Shown: in pieces, positions 23,601 through 33,300 of the stretch | Layout: every line of letters begins with the position of its first letter | Numbering within the stretch: the first letter of the stretch is position 1 | Assembly (NCBI RefSeq): GCF_041435495.1 | Contig: NZ_CP108644.1 | Coordinates: forward strand, 6,681,501-6,745,500 | Source: Streptomyces sp. NBC_01116 | GTDB lineage: Bacteria > Actinomycetota > Actinomycetes > Streptomycetales > Streptomycetaceae | Direction: 5' to 3' | DNA: 64,000 nt | Position numbers and translations under genes: made by a program | The notes under the pieces: model-generated | The model's database searches: none | What the model saw: only the letters and a program-made list of their open reading frames with translations | What the model was told of the DNA's origin: nothing

Positions 23601-26600
23601 CCGGAACGCCAGCGTCCCCACGGAGGCGACGGTCCGGCCCGAGCGATCCGCCAGTACCACCCGCACCGCGTTCGGGCCGGTGGGCGTCATCCGTACCCGG
23701 AGCGCCGTCGCCCCTGTGGAGTAGAGGCGGACGTCGTCGCACCGGGCCTCGAAGGGACCGGCGTCCTCGGTCTCCGGCGGGGGACTCCCGACGCCGCACA
23801 CGCGGGCCACGGTCAACGCCGCTTCCAGCAGGAGAGGGTCGATGCCGTATCCCGGCAGGGTCGCCCCGGCGTCCTCGGGACGCCACACCTCGGCGAACAC
23901 CTCGTCGTCACGCAGCCAGACGGCCGACACTCCGTAGGGAACTCGGCCGGTCGACGGGTCGCGCAAGCTCTCGACGTCCACCTCCCGCGCGTCCACCGGC
24001 GGCCAGGAACCGAGTTCCAGGGGCTGGTCCGGTCCGCTGAAGACCACCGTTCCCTCTGCGGTGAGGTTCCAGGGGGTGTTGGTGTGGTGGGGGGTGTGGG
24101 GTCGGGTGTGGATGGTGATGCGGTGCTGGGGGGTGGTGCGGGTGCTGGTGCTGGTGTCGGTGTTGGTGTCGGGGGTGTTGTTGGTGGTGATGGTGGTGTG
24201 GATGTGGAGGGTGGTGTGGGGGGTGATGGGTTGGGGGGTGATGGTGAGTTGGTGGAGGTGGGTGGGGCCGAGTTCGTCGGCTGCTCGGAGGGCGGTCTCG
24301 ATGAGTGTGGAGGGGGGGAGTGCGGTGTGGTGGGTGATCCAGGGGTGGTCGGTGGGGTTGATGTGGTTGGTGAAGTGGAGGGTCTCTGTGCTGCCTGTGC
24401 TGCCTGTGCTGCCTGTGCTGCCTGTGATGTCTGTGGTGTTCGGGGTGTGGGGGAGGGGGAGTGCGTTGCCGAGGAGGGGGTGGTTGGTGGGGTGGAGGCC
24501 CCAGTGGGTGGGGTCGCTGGTGGGGCGGCCCGCTGTGAGCCAGTAGCGGTGGTGCTGGAAGGCGTAGGTCGGCAGTGGCGTGCGGGTTGCCGGCGGCAGC
24601 AGGGCCGCGAGGTCCACCGTCGATCCGCGCAGCCGCAGATGGGCGAGGACGGTGGCGAAGGTGGTGGCCTCGGGCCGGTCGGGATGCAGCAGCGGGAGCG
24701 CTGCCGGTGGCCGGTCGGGCAGGCAGAGCTGGGTGAGCGTCGTGAGGCTGCTGTCGGGTCCGGCCTCCACGTAGTCGGTGACCCCGTGGCCGTCGAGGTA
24801 GTCGATGCCCTCGCGGAAGCGCACCGTACGGCGGATGTGATCCGCCCAGTAGTCGGGCGAGGCGAGCTGTTCGGCGGTGGCGGGCCTGCCCGTCAGGTTG
24901 GAGATGACGGGGATGCGGGGCGGGTGGTACGTGAGGCCGCGGGCCACGGCACGGAAGTCGTCGAGGACCTGGTCCATATGGGGCGAGTGGAAGGCGTGAC
25001 TGACGGAAAGGAGCTTCGCGCTCTGCCCCTGGGCGTGGAGCCGCGTCACGATGGCCTCGACGACGGCCGCGTCGCCGGAGACGACGGTGGCCTCGGGGCC
25101 GTTCACGGCGGCGATGGCGACGGCCGAGGGAGGATATTCGGCCAGGAGGGCCAGTGCCTCCTCCTCCCCTACGCGAAGAGCCGCCATCGCCCCGTGAGCC
25201 GGGGCGGACTGCATGAGACGGGCTCGTCGGGCCACCAGGAGGGAGGCGTCCCGCAGATCGAGCACCCCGGCGACATGCGCCGCGGTGATCTCGCCGACGG
25301 AGTGCCCCAGCAGGTAGTCGGGGGTCACACCATGGTGTTCGGCCAGCCGGTAGAGGGCCGTCCCGACGGCGAAGAGCGCCGGCTGGGTGTATGCGGTGCG
25401 ATGCAGCAGGGCGGCGTCCGGGGAGTCGGCCGACGCGAACAGGACCTGGGTGAGGGGGCGTTCCAGATGCGGGTCCAGCTGGGCGAGTGCCTCGTCGAGA
25501 GCGCGGGCGAACACCGGCTGGTTCTCGTACAGTTCACGCCCCATGCCGGGACGTTGACTGCCCTGCCCGGTGAAGAGGAAGGCGGTCTTCCCTCTGGGCG
25601 AACCGTCGGAGCGGAGCACGCCGGGCGCGCGTTCGTCCCGCGCGAGCGCGCCGAGACTGGTGAGGAGTTCGTCGCGGGTGGTGCCGATGACGGCGGCGCG
25701 GCGGTCCAGGGTCGCGCGGCCGGTGAGCAGGGAGAGCGCGACGTCCGCGGGAGGCGTGTCCGGGTTCTCCCGTACGTGCTCAAGGAGGCGATGGGCCTGC
25801 GCCGCCAGCCCGGGCGACGACTTCGCCGAGAGGAGCCACACCACCGGCTTCCCTTCGTGGGCGTGGCCGGAGCCCTCCCCGGACCCCGTGTGCGGCTCCG
25901 CCGCGGGGGCGGGGTGCGAGCCGTTCCCGCTCTCCCGGGTGTCCGAAGGAGCCTCTTCGAGCACGACGTGGGCGTTGGTTCCGCTGATGCCGAAGGAGGA
26001 GACGGCGGCGCGGCGGGGGCGGTCGTGGGCGGGCCAGTCGCGGGCGTGGGTGAGGAGTTCGATGTGGCCGGAGTCCCAGTCGGCGTGGGGGGTGGGGTCC
26101 TGGACGTGGAGGGTCTTGGGGAGGGTTCCGTGGCGCATGGCCTGGACCATCTTGATGACGCCGCCGACCCCCGCCGCCGCGACCGCGTGGCCGATGTTGG
26201 ATTTGAGGGAGCCGAGGTAGAGGGGGTGGTCGTCGGTGCGGTTGCGGCCGTAGGTGGCGAGGAGGGCGTTGGCCTCGATGGGGTCGCCGAGGGGAGTGCC
26301 GGTGCCGTGGGCCTCGACGGCGTCGATGTCGGTGGTGGTGAGGCCGGCGTTGGTGAGGGCCTGTTGGATGACGCGTTCCTGGGCGGGTCCGTTGGGTGCG
26401 GTGAGGCCGTTGGAGGCGCCGTCCTGGTTGACGGCGGAGCCCCGGACGACGGCGAGGACGTGGTGTCCGTTGCGCCGGGCGTCGGAGAGCCGCTCGACCA
26501 GGAGCAGGCCGACGCCCTCGGCCCAGGCGGTTCCGTCGGCCGAGGCGGAGAACGACTTGCACCGCCCGTCGGGCGCGAGCCCCCGCTGCCGGGAGAAGTC

Positions 26601-27329
26601 CACGAAACCGCCCGGGTCTCCGTTGACCGTCGCCCCGCCCGCGAGGGCCAGGGTGGATTCGCCCGAGCGCACCGACTGGACCGCGAGGTGCAGGGCGACC
26701 AGGGAGGAGGAGCAGGCCGTGTCCAGCGACACGGCCGGCCCCTCCAGACCGAAGGTGTACGCGATACGCCCCGACGCGACACTGCTCAGCTTGCTCGTCA
26801 TCAGGTAGCCCCCCAGCTCCTGCGGAGCGTGGAGCCCTAGGTAGCTCTCCTCGACCACCCCGACGAACACACCGGTGCGGCTCCCGCGCAGTGTGTGGGG
26901 GTCGATCCCCGCCTGCTCGAAGGTCTCCCACGCCGTCTCCAGCAGCACCCGCTGCTGCGGGTCCATCGACAGGGCCTCGCGTGGGGATATGCCGAAGAAC
27001 TCCGCGTCGAAGAGGGTGGCCCCGTCGAGGAATCCGCCCTCCCTGCTGTAGGAACGGCCGGGTTTTCCGGGTTCCGGATCGTAGAGCCCCTCGATGTCCC
27101 AGCCCCGGTCGGTCGGCCACCCCGAGATGGCATCGCGTCCGTCCGCGACCAGACGCCACAGATCATCCGGGGACCCCACACCGCCGGGGAACCGGCACGC
27201 CATCCCCACGATCGCGATCGCTTCCGTCTCCGCGGCACCCGCCTCCAGCTCGGCCAGCCGTTGACGCGTCTTCTGGAGATCAGCCGTCACCCACTTGAGG
27301 TAGTCGACGAGCTTCTCTTCGTTAGCCAT
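20670..27329 (-). CDS. Type I modular PKS3: module 5 with terminal thioester reductase (KS-AT-DHx-KR-ACP-R)
   Basis: The true start is ATG 27329 (MANEEKLVDYLKWVTADLQK, a coiled-coil docking helix); the ORF runs upstream but only through non-PKS sequence. 2219 aa: KS (C206), AT (S677; HAFH at 778, malonyl-type), a degenerate DH, KR (Y1600; NDD motif, B-type-like), ACP (S1769), then an R domain (about 1850-2210) with the nucleotide-binding GATGFLGAFLL and catalytic Y2016/K2020 in GYVQSKW. The DH has lost the HxxxGxxxxP box and its Asp is Glu (LLLEAAL), so dehydration is not expected and the 3-OH should stay. There is no TE: the chain leaves by NAD(P)H reduction as an aldehyde (possibly alcohol). 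It lies 44 bp downstream of PKS2 in the same operon, and the docking elements fit PKS2 to PKS3. Confidence 0.96.
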   Translation of the reverse strand: MANEEKLVDYLKWVTADLQKTRQRLAELEAGAAETEAIAIVGMACRFPGGVGSPDDLWRLVADGRDAISGWPTDRGWDIEGLYDPEPGKPGRSYSREGGFLDGATLFDAEFFGISPREALSMDPQQRVLLETAWETFEQAGIDPHTLRGSRTGVFVGVVEESYLGLHAPQELGGYLMTSKLSSVASGRIAYTFGLEGPAVSLDTACSSSLVALHLAVQSVRSGESTLALAGGATVNGDPGGFVDFSRQRGLAPDGRCKSFSASADGTAWAEGVGLLLVERLSDARRNGHHVLAVVRGSAVNQDGASNGLTAPNGPAQERVIQQALTNAGLTTTDIDAVEAHGTGTPLGDPIEANALLATYGRNRTDDHPLYLGSLKSNIGHAVAAAGVGGVIKMVQAMRHGTLPKTLHVQDPTPHADWDSGHIELLTHARDWPAHDRPRRAAVSSFGISGTNAHVVLEEAPSDTRESGNGSHPAPAAEPHTGSGEGSGHAHEGKPVVWLLSAKSSPGLAAQAHRLLEHVRENPDTPPADVALSLLTGRATLDRRAAVIGTTRDELLTSLGALARDERAPGVLRSDGSPRGKTAFLFTGQGSQRPGMGRELYENQPVFARALDEALAQLDPHLERPLTQVLFASADSPDAALLHRTAYTQPALFAVGTALYRLAEHHGVTPDYLLGHSVGEITAAHVAGVLDLRDASLLVARRARLMQSAPAHGAMAALRVGEEEALALLAEYPPSAVAIAAVNGPEATVVSGDAAVVEAIVTRLHAQGQSAKLLSVSHAFHSPHMDQVLDDFRAVARGLTYHPPRIPVISNLTGRPATAEQLASPDYWADHIRRTVRFREGIDYLDGHGVTDYVEAGPDSSLTTLTQLCLPDRPPAALPLLHPDRPEATTFATVLAHLRLRGSTVDLAALLPPATRTPLPTYAFQHHRYWLTAGRPTSDPTHWGLHPTNHPLLGNALPLPHTPNTTDITGSTGSTGSTGSTETLHFTNHINPTDHPWITHHTALPPSTLIETALRAADELGPTHLHQLTITPQPITPHTTLHIHTTITTNNTPDTNTDTSTSTRTTPQHRITIHTRPHTPHHTNTPWNLTAEGTVVFSGPDQPLELGSWPPVDAREVDVESLRDPSTGRVPYGVSAVWLRDDEVFAEVWRPEDAGATLPGYGIDPLLLEAALTVARVCGVGSPPPETEDAGPFEARCDDVRLYSTGATALRVRMTPTGPNAVRVVLADRSGRTVASVGTLAFRPAGAGEAGAAGHAPGDALFGVEHRPLPLPAVRETTGWGVLGPEGTDQAPPGAEVLGDVRAAHDAVAAGRRLGAVVVPWISGSSSGAEAAHRTTERALGLLREWLADESLADTRLILLTRGGSAGGDGGTTGLGAASVHGLVRSAQSEAPGRIMLVDTDDEASSRAVLPALLASDEPELRLRSGIAAVPRLSRLPAGDRSAHGPVWDPSGTVLITGGTGTLGAIFARHLVTHHRVTHLHLVSRQGPDAPGARELHDRLSRLGATVAITACDTTDHAGLARLIDNIPAHHPLRGVIHAAGTNDDTLLHTLTPQRLHAVLSAKADTAWNLHRLTRDLPLSAFVLFSSAAATLGGPAQGNYAAANAFLDALAHHRAQHGLPAASLAWGLWNQPTGMSRHLDEADFQRIARTGLRPVEEDAGPALMDAALATGRPSLLVTPVDVEALRANAALGPRVLTGLVGRLPRPVADNAGDAGISLAERLADLNEEAQREAVLALVRAETATVLGHTGSDGRSVDAELPFRSAGFDSLTSVELRNRLGAIVGTRLPGTLVFDHPTPAALAEYLRRTVVSGTDNDAAGPRPPLPRDFDGGAELAEDVRPAAEVVDVAPDPSAVLLTGATGFLGAFLLRDLLRTTRATVHCLVRGADEEAAMERLRANLEWYRLWDEIEPGRLRIVTGDLEKPRLGLVETEFDALAASVDAVYHAGASVHWLRPYAELEAANVAGTEEVLRLAARHRTVPVHYVSTVGVFPGSREDGTPVRTDDPTGPPEALSTGYVQSKWAAERLIGTARERGLPVSVYRVDVVSGDQRNGACQTQDFIWLSLKGLLRAGAVPEGLKGSVHAVPVDYVSSAIVALSARDAAAGRTFHLSNPSSLDLPGFLAHLRSIGYRLEPRSRDAWRHAVESDRDNPMNPLMSAFEAMLSDSSRFYPEFDVSETEEALKDSGISCPAMNEELFTKYIEFFVETGYFPQPGAAPASD
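24052..24546 (-). repeat. direct repeat copy A (degenerate DH segment of PKS3)
   Basis: About 0.49 kb nearly identical to 28845-29318 in the same orientation. The copies differ mainly by in-frame minisatellite changes: one more 9-bp GST-coding unit around 24385-24430, and 12 bp more in a Thr/Ser/Asp-coding run. G-rich on the plus strand. Confidence 0.85.
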
Positions 27330-27373
27330 GTGTGACACCCGTATCTGTTGTGCGACGACGGTGGAGGGGCTGA

Positions 27374-30300
27374 TCAGTCCGTGGTCCGGCCGAGTTGGTT
27401 GTCGATGAAGGCGAAGATCTGGTCCGTCGAGGCCTCCTCGATCTCGTGGACCGCGTCGGAGCCCCCGGGAACGTCGGCCTGGGTCAGCCGAGCGAGGAGC
27501 GCCCGCAGCCGCGCCGTGACCTCGGAGCGGTCCTCGTCGTCCGGGGAGGCCGAGGCCAGCGCCGTCTCCAGCCGGGCCAGCTCGTCGAGTGCCGCCCCCG
27601 ACGACGCCTCGGGCACGAGCAGCGACAGCAGGTGGCCGGTCAGGGCGTCCGGAGTGGGGTGGTCGAAGACCACGGTGGTCGGCAACTGCACCCCCGCCGT
27701 GTGGCTCAGGCGCCGGCGCAGGTCCAGTGCGGTGAGGGAGTCCAGGCCGAGTTCCTGGAAGGACCGGTCCCCGGCGATGGCGGCGGGGTCGGCATGGCCC
27801 AGCACCGAGGCGACCACGGTGCGCACCACGTCGAGCACGGCCTCGTGCCGCATCGTGACGTCCATGCCCGCCAGCCGCTGGGCCAGCGGCGGCTCCAGGC
27901 TTCCGTCCGCGGCGGTCCGGCGCCGGACCCCGGTGCCCGCCGCGGCCTGCCGGGGTGCGTACGCCCGGCCTTCGCGCAGCGCGGCTTCCGCGTTTCCGGA
28001 CGCCAGCACGGCTTCCAGCGGCCGCCACGGCGCCGCCGTGTCGTCGGCGTCGACCAGGACGAGCCGGCCGGGCGCCTCGGCCTGGGCGGAGCGCACCAGC
28101 GCCCGTACTTCCGCCGACACCGATTCCCCGTCGGCGCCCGCTCCGTCGTCACGGACCACGACCACGAGCGGAATGCCGGCGAGCTGGCTGTCGGCCAGCC
28201 AGTCGCGGAGCACCGCTACCACCCGGTCGCCGGCTGTCCCCGGCGAGTCCCGCTCGTCGACCGGATCCACCGTCGGCAGCTCGAAGATCACGGCATCGGG
28301 CGCCGAGTCGCCCCGAGCCGCCTTGCCCACCGCTGTCACGTCGTCGTACGGAGTGACCAGGGTCTGCTCCGCTCCCTCGGCGCGCCCGCCCAGCGACCCC
28401 CAGCGCACGGTGGTGCGGAGGCCGTCAGCGTCGACGGGCAGCCAGTTCGGACCGGGCACGGCGTCGTTCGCCGGTCCGGCCGTTGCGAGCTCGGAGGTCG
28501 GGACGTCCCGGAAGACGACGGACTCCACCGATGCCACGAGCTCTCCCGACGCATCCGTCAGCCGCAGGGCGAGCGACCGTTCGCCGGTCTCCGTCACCCG
28601 GGCCTGCACGGCGGAGGCACCGGTGGCGAACAGCCGCACTCCCCGCCATTCGACGGGCACCGCCGTACGGCCAGGGCCGGCCTCGAACGGGTGCTCGGCG
28701 AGGGCGGCATCCCACAGTGCGGGGTGCAGCCCGTAACGGTCCTTGTCCACCCGGTCCTGCTCGGACAGCTCGGCCTCGACCGTCGTCCCCGGGCCCTTTG
28801 GCTCCCCGGCGGGAACGGTGTCGGGGGAGCCGGAACGGAGGTACCCCTCTGCGGTGAGGTTCCAGGGGGTGTTGGTGTGGTGGGGGGTGTGGGGTCGGGT
28901 GTGGATGGTGATGCGGTGCTGGGGGGTGGTGCGGGTGCTGGTGTTGGTGTCGGGGGTGTTGTCGGTGGTGATGGTGGTGTGGATGTGGAGGGTGGTGTGG
29001 GGGGTGATGGGTTGGGGGGTGATGGTGAGTTGGTGGAGGTGGGTGGGGCCGAGTTCGTCGGCTGCTCGGAGGGCGGTCTCGATGAGTGTGGAGGGGGGGA
29101 GTGCGGTGTGGTGGGTGATCCAGGGGTGGTCGGTGGGGTTGATGTGGTTGGTGAAGTGGAGGGTCTCTGTGCTGCCTGTGCTGCCTGTGCTGCCTGTGCT
29201 GTCTGTGGTGTTCGGGGTGTGGGGGAGGGGGAGTGCGTTGCCGAGGAGGGGGTGGTCGGTGGGGTGGAGGCCCCAGTGGGTGGGGTCGGTGGTGGGGCGG
29301 CCCGCTGTGAGCCAGTAGTGGTGGTGTTGGAAGGGGTAGGTGGGGAGGGGGGTGTGGGGGGTGGTGGGTTGGTGGGTGGTGTTGGGGTTGGGGGTGGTGT
29401 GGGTGGTGGTGTGGGTGTGGGTGAGGGCGGTGGTGAGGGTGTGGGTTTCGGGGTGTTTGTTGTGGAGTGGGGTGATGGTGGTGGTGTGGGGGTGGTGGTG
29501 TTTGGCGAGGGTGGTGAGGACGGGGTCGGGGCCGATTTCGATGTAGTGGGTGGTGGTGGGGGTGTGGGTGAGGGCGTGGTGGAAGCGGACGGGGTTGCGG
29601 AGTTGGCGGGTCCAGTAGTGGGGGGTGGTGTGGTCGGTGGGGGTGGTGGGTTGGCCGGTGAGGGTGGAGATGAGGGGGGTGTGGGGTGGGTGGTAGGTGA
29701 GGGTGGTGGCGGTGGCGTGGAATTCTTCGAGGATGTCGTCCATGTGGGGGGAGTGGAAGGCGTGGCTGACGTGGAGGGTTCGGGTTTTGTGGCCGCGTTG
29801 GCGCCATTGGGCGGCGAGGGTGTGTGCGGTGTGGTGGTCGCCGGAGATGACGAGGTCGGTGGGGCTGTTGATGGCGGCGAGGGTGATGTGGGTGTGGTGG
29901 GTGGCGAGGTCTTCGGCGAGGTCGGTTTCGGTGGCTTGGACGGCGATCATGGTGCCGTCGGTGCGGGCTTGTTGCATGAGGCGGCCGCGGGTGGTGACGA
30001 GGGTGGCGGCGTCGGTGAGGGTGAGGATGCCGGCGGCGTGTGCGGCGGCGATTTCTCCGACGGAGTGTCCGATGAGGGTGTGGGGGGTGATTCCGTGGTG
30101 GGTGAGGAGGTGGTGGAGGGCGGTCTGGAGGGCGAAGAGGGCGGGTTGGGCCCATTGGGTCTGGTGGAGGAGTTGTGCTTGGGGGGTGTCGGGGCGGGCG
30201 AACATGATGTCGCGGAGGGGGTGTTCGAGGTGGGGGTCGAGGGCTTCGCAGGTGTGGTCGAGTGCGGTGGCGAAGACGGGGTTGTGGGTGTGGAGTTGTT

Positions 30301-33300
30301 GTCCCATGCCGGGTCGTTGGGAGCCCTGGCCGGTGAAGAGGTAGGTGGTGTGGGGGGTTTGGGCTTTGGCGGTGGGGAGGGTGTTGGGGTGGGGGGTGTG
30401 GGTGGTGAGTGCGTTCAGGGCGGTGAGGAGTTCGTCGCGGGTGGTGCCGATGACGGCGGCGCGGTGGTCGTGGGTGGTGCGGGTGGTGGCGAGGGCGTGG
30501 GCGATGTCGGTGGGGGTGAGGTGGGGGTTGTCGTGGAGGTGGTCGAGGAGGCGGGTGGCCTGGGCGGTGACGGCGGGTGCGGTGCGGGCGGTCAGGACCC
30601 AGGAGACCGGCTGAGGCACCACCCCAGCACCAGCCCCGGCCCCGGCCCCGGTGACAGCCCCGGCTCCGGCTTCGGTGACAGCCCCGGCCCCGGCCTCGGC
30701 CCCGCCACCGGTCTCGTTGTCGGTGCCGGTGTCGGCTTCGGTGTTGGTGTTGGTGTTGGTGTGGGGGTTTTCGAGGATGAGGTGGGCGTTGGTTCCGCTG
30801 ATGCCGAAGGAGGAGACGGCGGCGCGGCGGGGGCGGTCGTGGGTGGGCCAGTCGCGGGTGTGGGTGAGGAGTTCGATGTGGCCGGAGTCCCAGTCGGCGT
30901 GGGGGGTGGGGTTGTGGACGTGGAGGGTTTTGGGGAGGGTTGCGTGGCGCATGGCCTGGACCATTTTGATGACGCCGCCGACGCCGGCGGCGGCTTGGGT
31001 GTGGCCGATGTTGGATTTGAGGGAGCCGAGGTAGAGGGGGTGGTCGTGGGTGCGGTTCTGGCCGTAGGTGGCGAGGAGGGCGTTGGCTTCGATGGGGTCG
31101 CCGAGGGTGGTTCCGGTGCCGTGGGCCTCGACGGCGTCGATGTCGGTGGTGGTGAGGCCGGCGTTGGTGAGGGCTTGCTGGATGACGCGTTCCTGGGCGG
31201 GTCCGTTGGGTGCGGTGAGGCCGTTGGAGGCGCCGTCCTGGTTCACGGCGGAGCCCCGGACGATGGCGAGGACGTGGTGTCCGTTGCGCCGGGCGTCGGA
31301 GAGCCGCTCGACCAGGAGCAGGCCGACGCCCTCGGACCAGCCGGTACCACTCGCGTCCGAGGAGAACGAACGGCACCGCCCGTCGACCGCGAGCCCCCGC
31401 TGCCGCGAAAACTCCACGAAGCCGTCCGGTGTGGACATGACCGTGACTCCGCCTGCCAGCGCGAGATCGCACTCCCCCGCCCGCAGCGCGGACGCGGCCT
31501 GGTGGATGGCCACCAACGACGAGGAGCACGCGGTGTCGACGCTGATCGCCGGGCCCTCCAGCCCGAAGGTGTACGCGATACGCCCCGACGCCACGCTGCC
31601 CGCGTTGCCGCTGAGCAGATACCCTTCCAGGTCCTCGGGCACGTCATGCACCCGTGATCCGTAGTCGTGGTACATCACGCCGGTGTACACACCCGTGCGT
31701 GAGCCCCGCAGCGTCGACGCGTCGATCCCCGCGTTCTCGAAGGTCTCCCACGCCGTCTCCAGAAGGAGCCGCTGCTGCGGATCCGTCGCCGTGGCCTCCC
31801 TCGGCGACATACCGAAGAACTCCGCGTCGAACCGGTCCGCCTCGTACAGGAACCCACCGTGCCGCGTATAGGACGTACCCACGGCCTCGGGATCCGGATC
31901 GTACAGAGCCTCCAGATCCCAACCCCGGCTCTCGGGCCAGGTGGAGACGGCATCGCCGCCGTCGGCGACCAGGCGCCACAGATCGTCGGGCGAGGCCACG
32001 CCACCGGGGTACCGGCAGCCCATCCCCACGATCACCACCGGATCGTCCTCCTCGCTCCGCGCCACGGCCGCCGACGGGAGGGACGTCCGCTCGCCGTCCG
32101 CGAAGAGCAGCGTCGCGAGGTGCCCCGCGAGGGCGGTGGGCGTCGGATGGTCGAAGACCAGGGTGGTGGGCAGCCGCAGGCCGGTGGCGACGTTGAGACG
32201 GTTGCGCAGCTCGACCGCCGTCAGCGAATCGAAGCCCAACTGCTTGAAGGCGCGGTCGGCGGCGACCGCGTCCGCGTCCCCGTGCCCCAGGACGTCGCCG
32301 ACATGGCTCCGTACCAGCCTGGTCAGCGCCTGCCGCCGTTCGTCGAGGCCCATCCCCGACAACCGTTCCACCAGCGACGACCCGCTCCTGTCGCCGTCGC
32401 TCGCCCGGCGGCGCACCACCGGGGCGAAGCCGCGGAGCAGGGGGTGGGGAGCGGCTGCCGCACGCCGCACCGACGTCAGGTCGAGGCGCGTCGCCGCGAG
32501 GAGCGCGCGGTCCCGGGCGATCGCGGCGTCGAAAAGGGCCGCACCGTCCTCGGACGACAGGGGCGCCAGACCGGACTGGGCCATCCGCCGGACATCGATG
32601 TCCGTCACATGACCGGTGCTCTCGCTGGTCTGTGACCACAGGCCCCAGGCGAGCGACGTCGCCGTCAGACCCTGTGCCCTGCGGTGGTGGGCCAGCGCGT
32701 CGAGGAAGGTGTTCCCGGCCGCGTAGTTGGCCTGCCCGGCGGTGCCCAGCAGACCCGCGAGGGAGGAGTAGAGAACGAAGGCGCGCAGGTCCAGATGGCT
32801 GGTGAGCCGGTGCAGGTTCCACGCCGCGTCCACCTTGGGCCGCAGCACCGGGGCGAGGCGCTCCGGCGTGAGACCCGCGAGCATCCCGTCGTCCACGGCG
32901 CCGGCGGTGTGCACCACGGCCGTCAGCGGCCGGTCGGCGGGCACGGCGGCCAGGACCGGGGCGAGTGCCTCCCGGTCGGCGGCGTCGCAGGCGGCGAAGG
33001 TGACCTGTGCTCCCAGCCCGGTCAGCTCCGCCCTCAGCTCCGCCGCCCCTGCGGCCTCCTCGCCGCGACGGCTCAGGAGCAGGAGGTGACGGGCGCCGTG
33101 CCGGGCCACGAGGTGCCGGGCGAGCAGGCCGCCGAGCGTGCCGGTGGCCCCCGTGATCAGGACGGTGCCCTCGTCCCAGCCGGGTTCCTCCCGCGAGGTG
33201 TCGTCCGCCGGCGGGACGCGGGTCAGCCCGGGGACCAGTACGGTCCCGCCCCGGATCGCGGCCTGGGCCTGGTCCGACGCGGCCAGGGCGCCGAGCAGGG

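Noticed and set aside
22000..23886. 628-codon alternative frame on the same strand as PKS3
   Set aside because: Arg/Gly/Pro-rich frame-shifted reading of the KR-ACP region; the in-frame PKS domains are intact.
27330..28028. Upstream extension of the PKS3 frame to 28028
   Set aside because: The extra 233 codons overlap the end of PKS2 in another frame and show Arg/Gly-rich shadow sequence; the docking helix begins at 27329.
29340..29700. Regular GGTG/GTGG-rich stretch resembling a repeat array or CRISPR
   Set aside because: No constant-length repeat/spacer pattern; it is the complement of the Thr/His/Pro-rich PKS coding sequence.
27395..31657. 1420-codon Gly/Val-rich open frame antisense to PKS2
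   Set aside because: Arises because the PKS2 coding strand is C-rich here, so the complement encodes Gly/Val repeats. It ends where that composition ends and has no recognisable domain.
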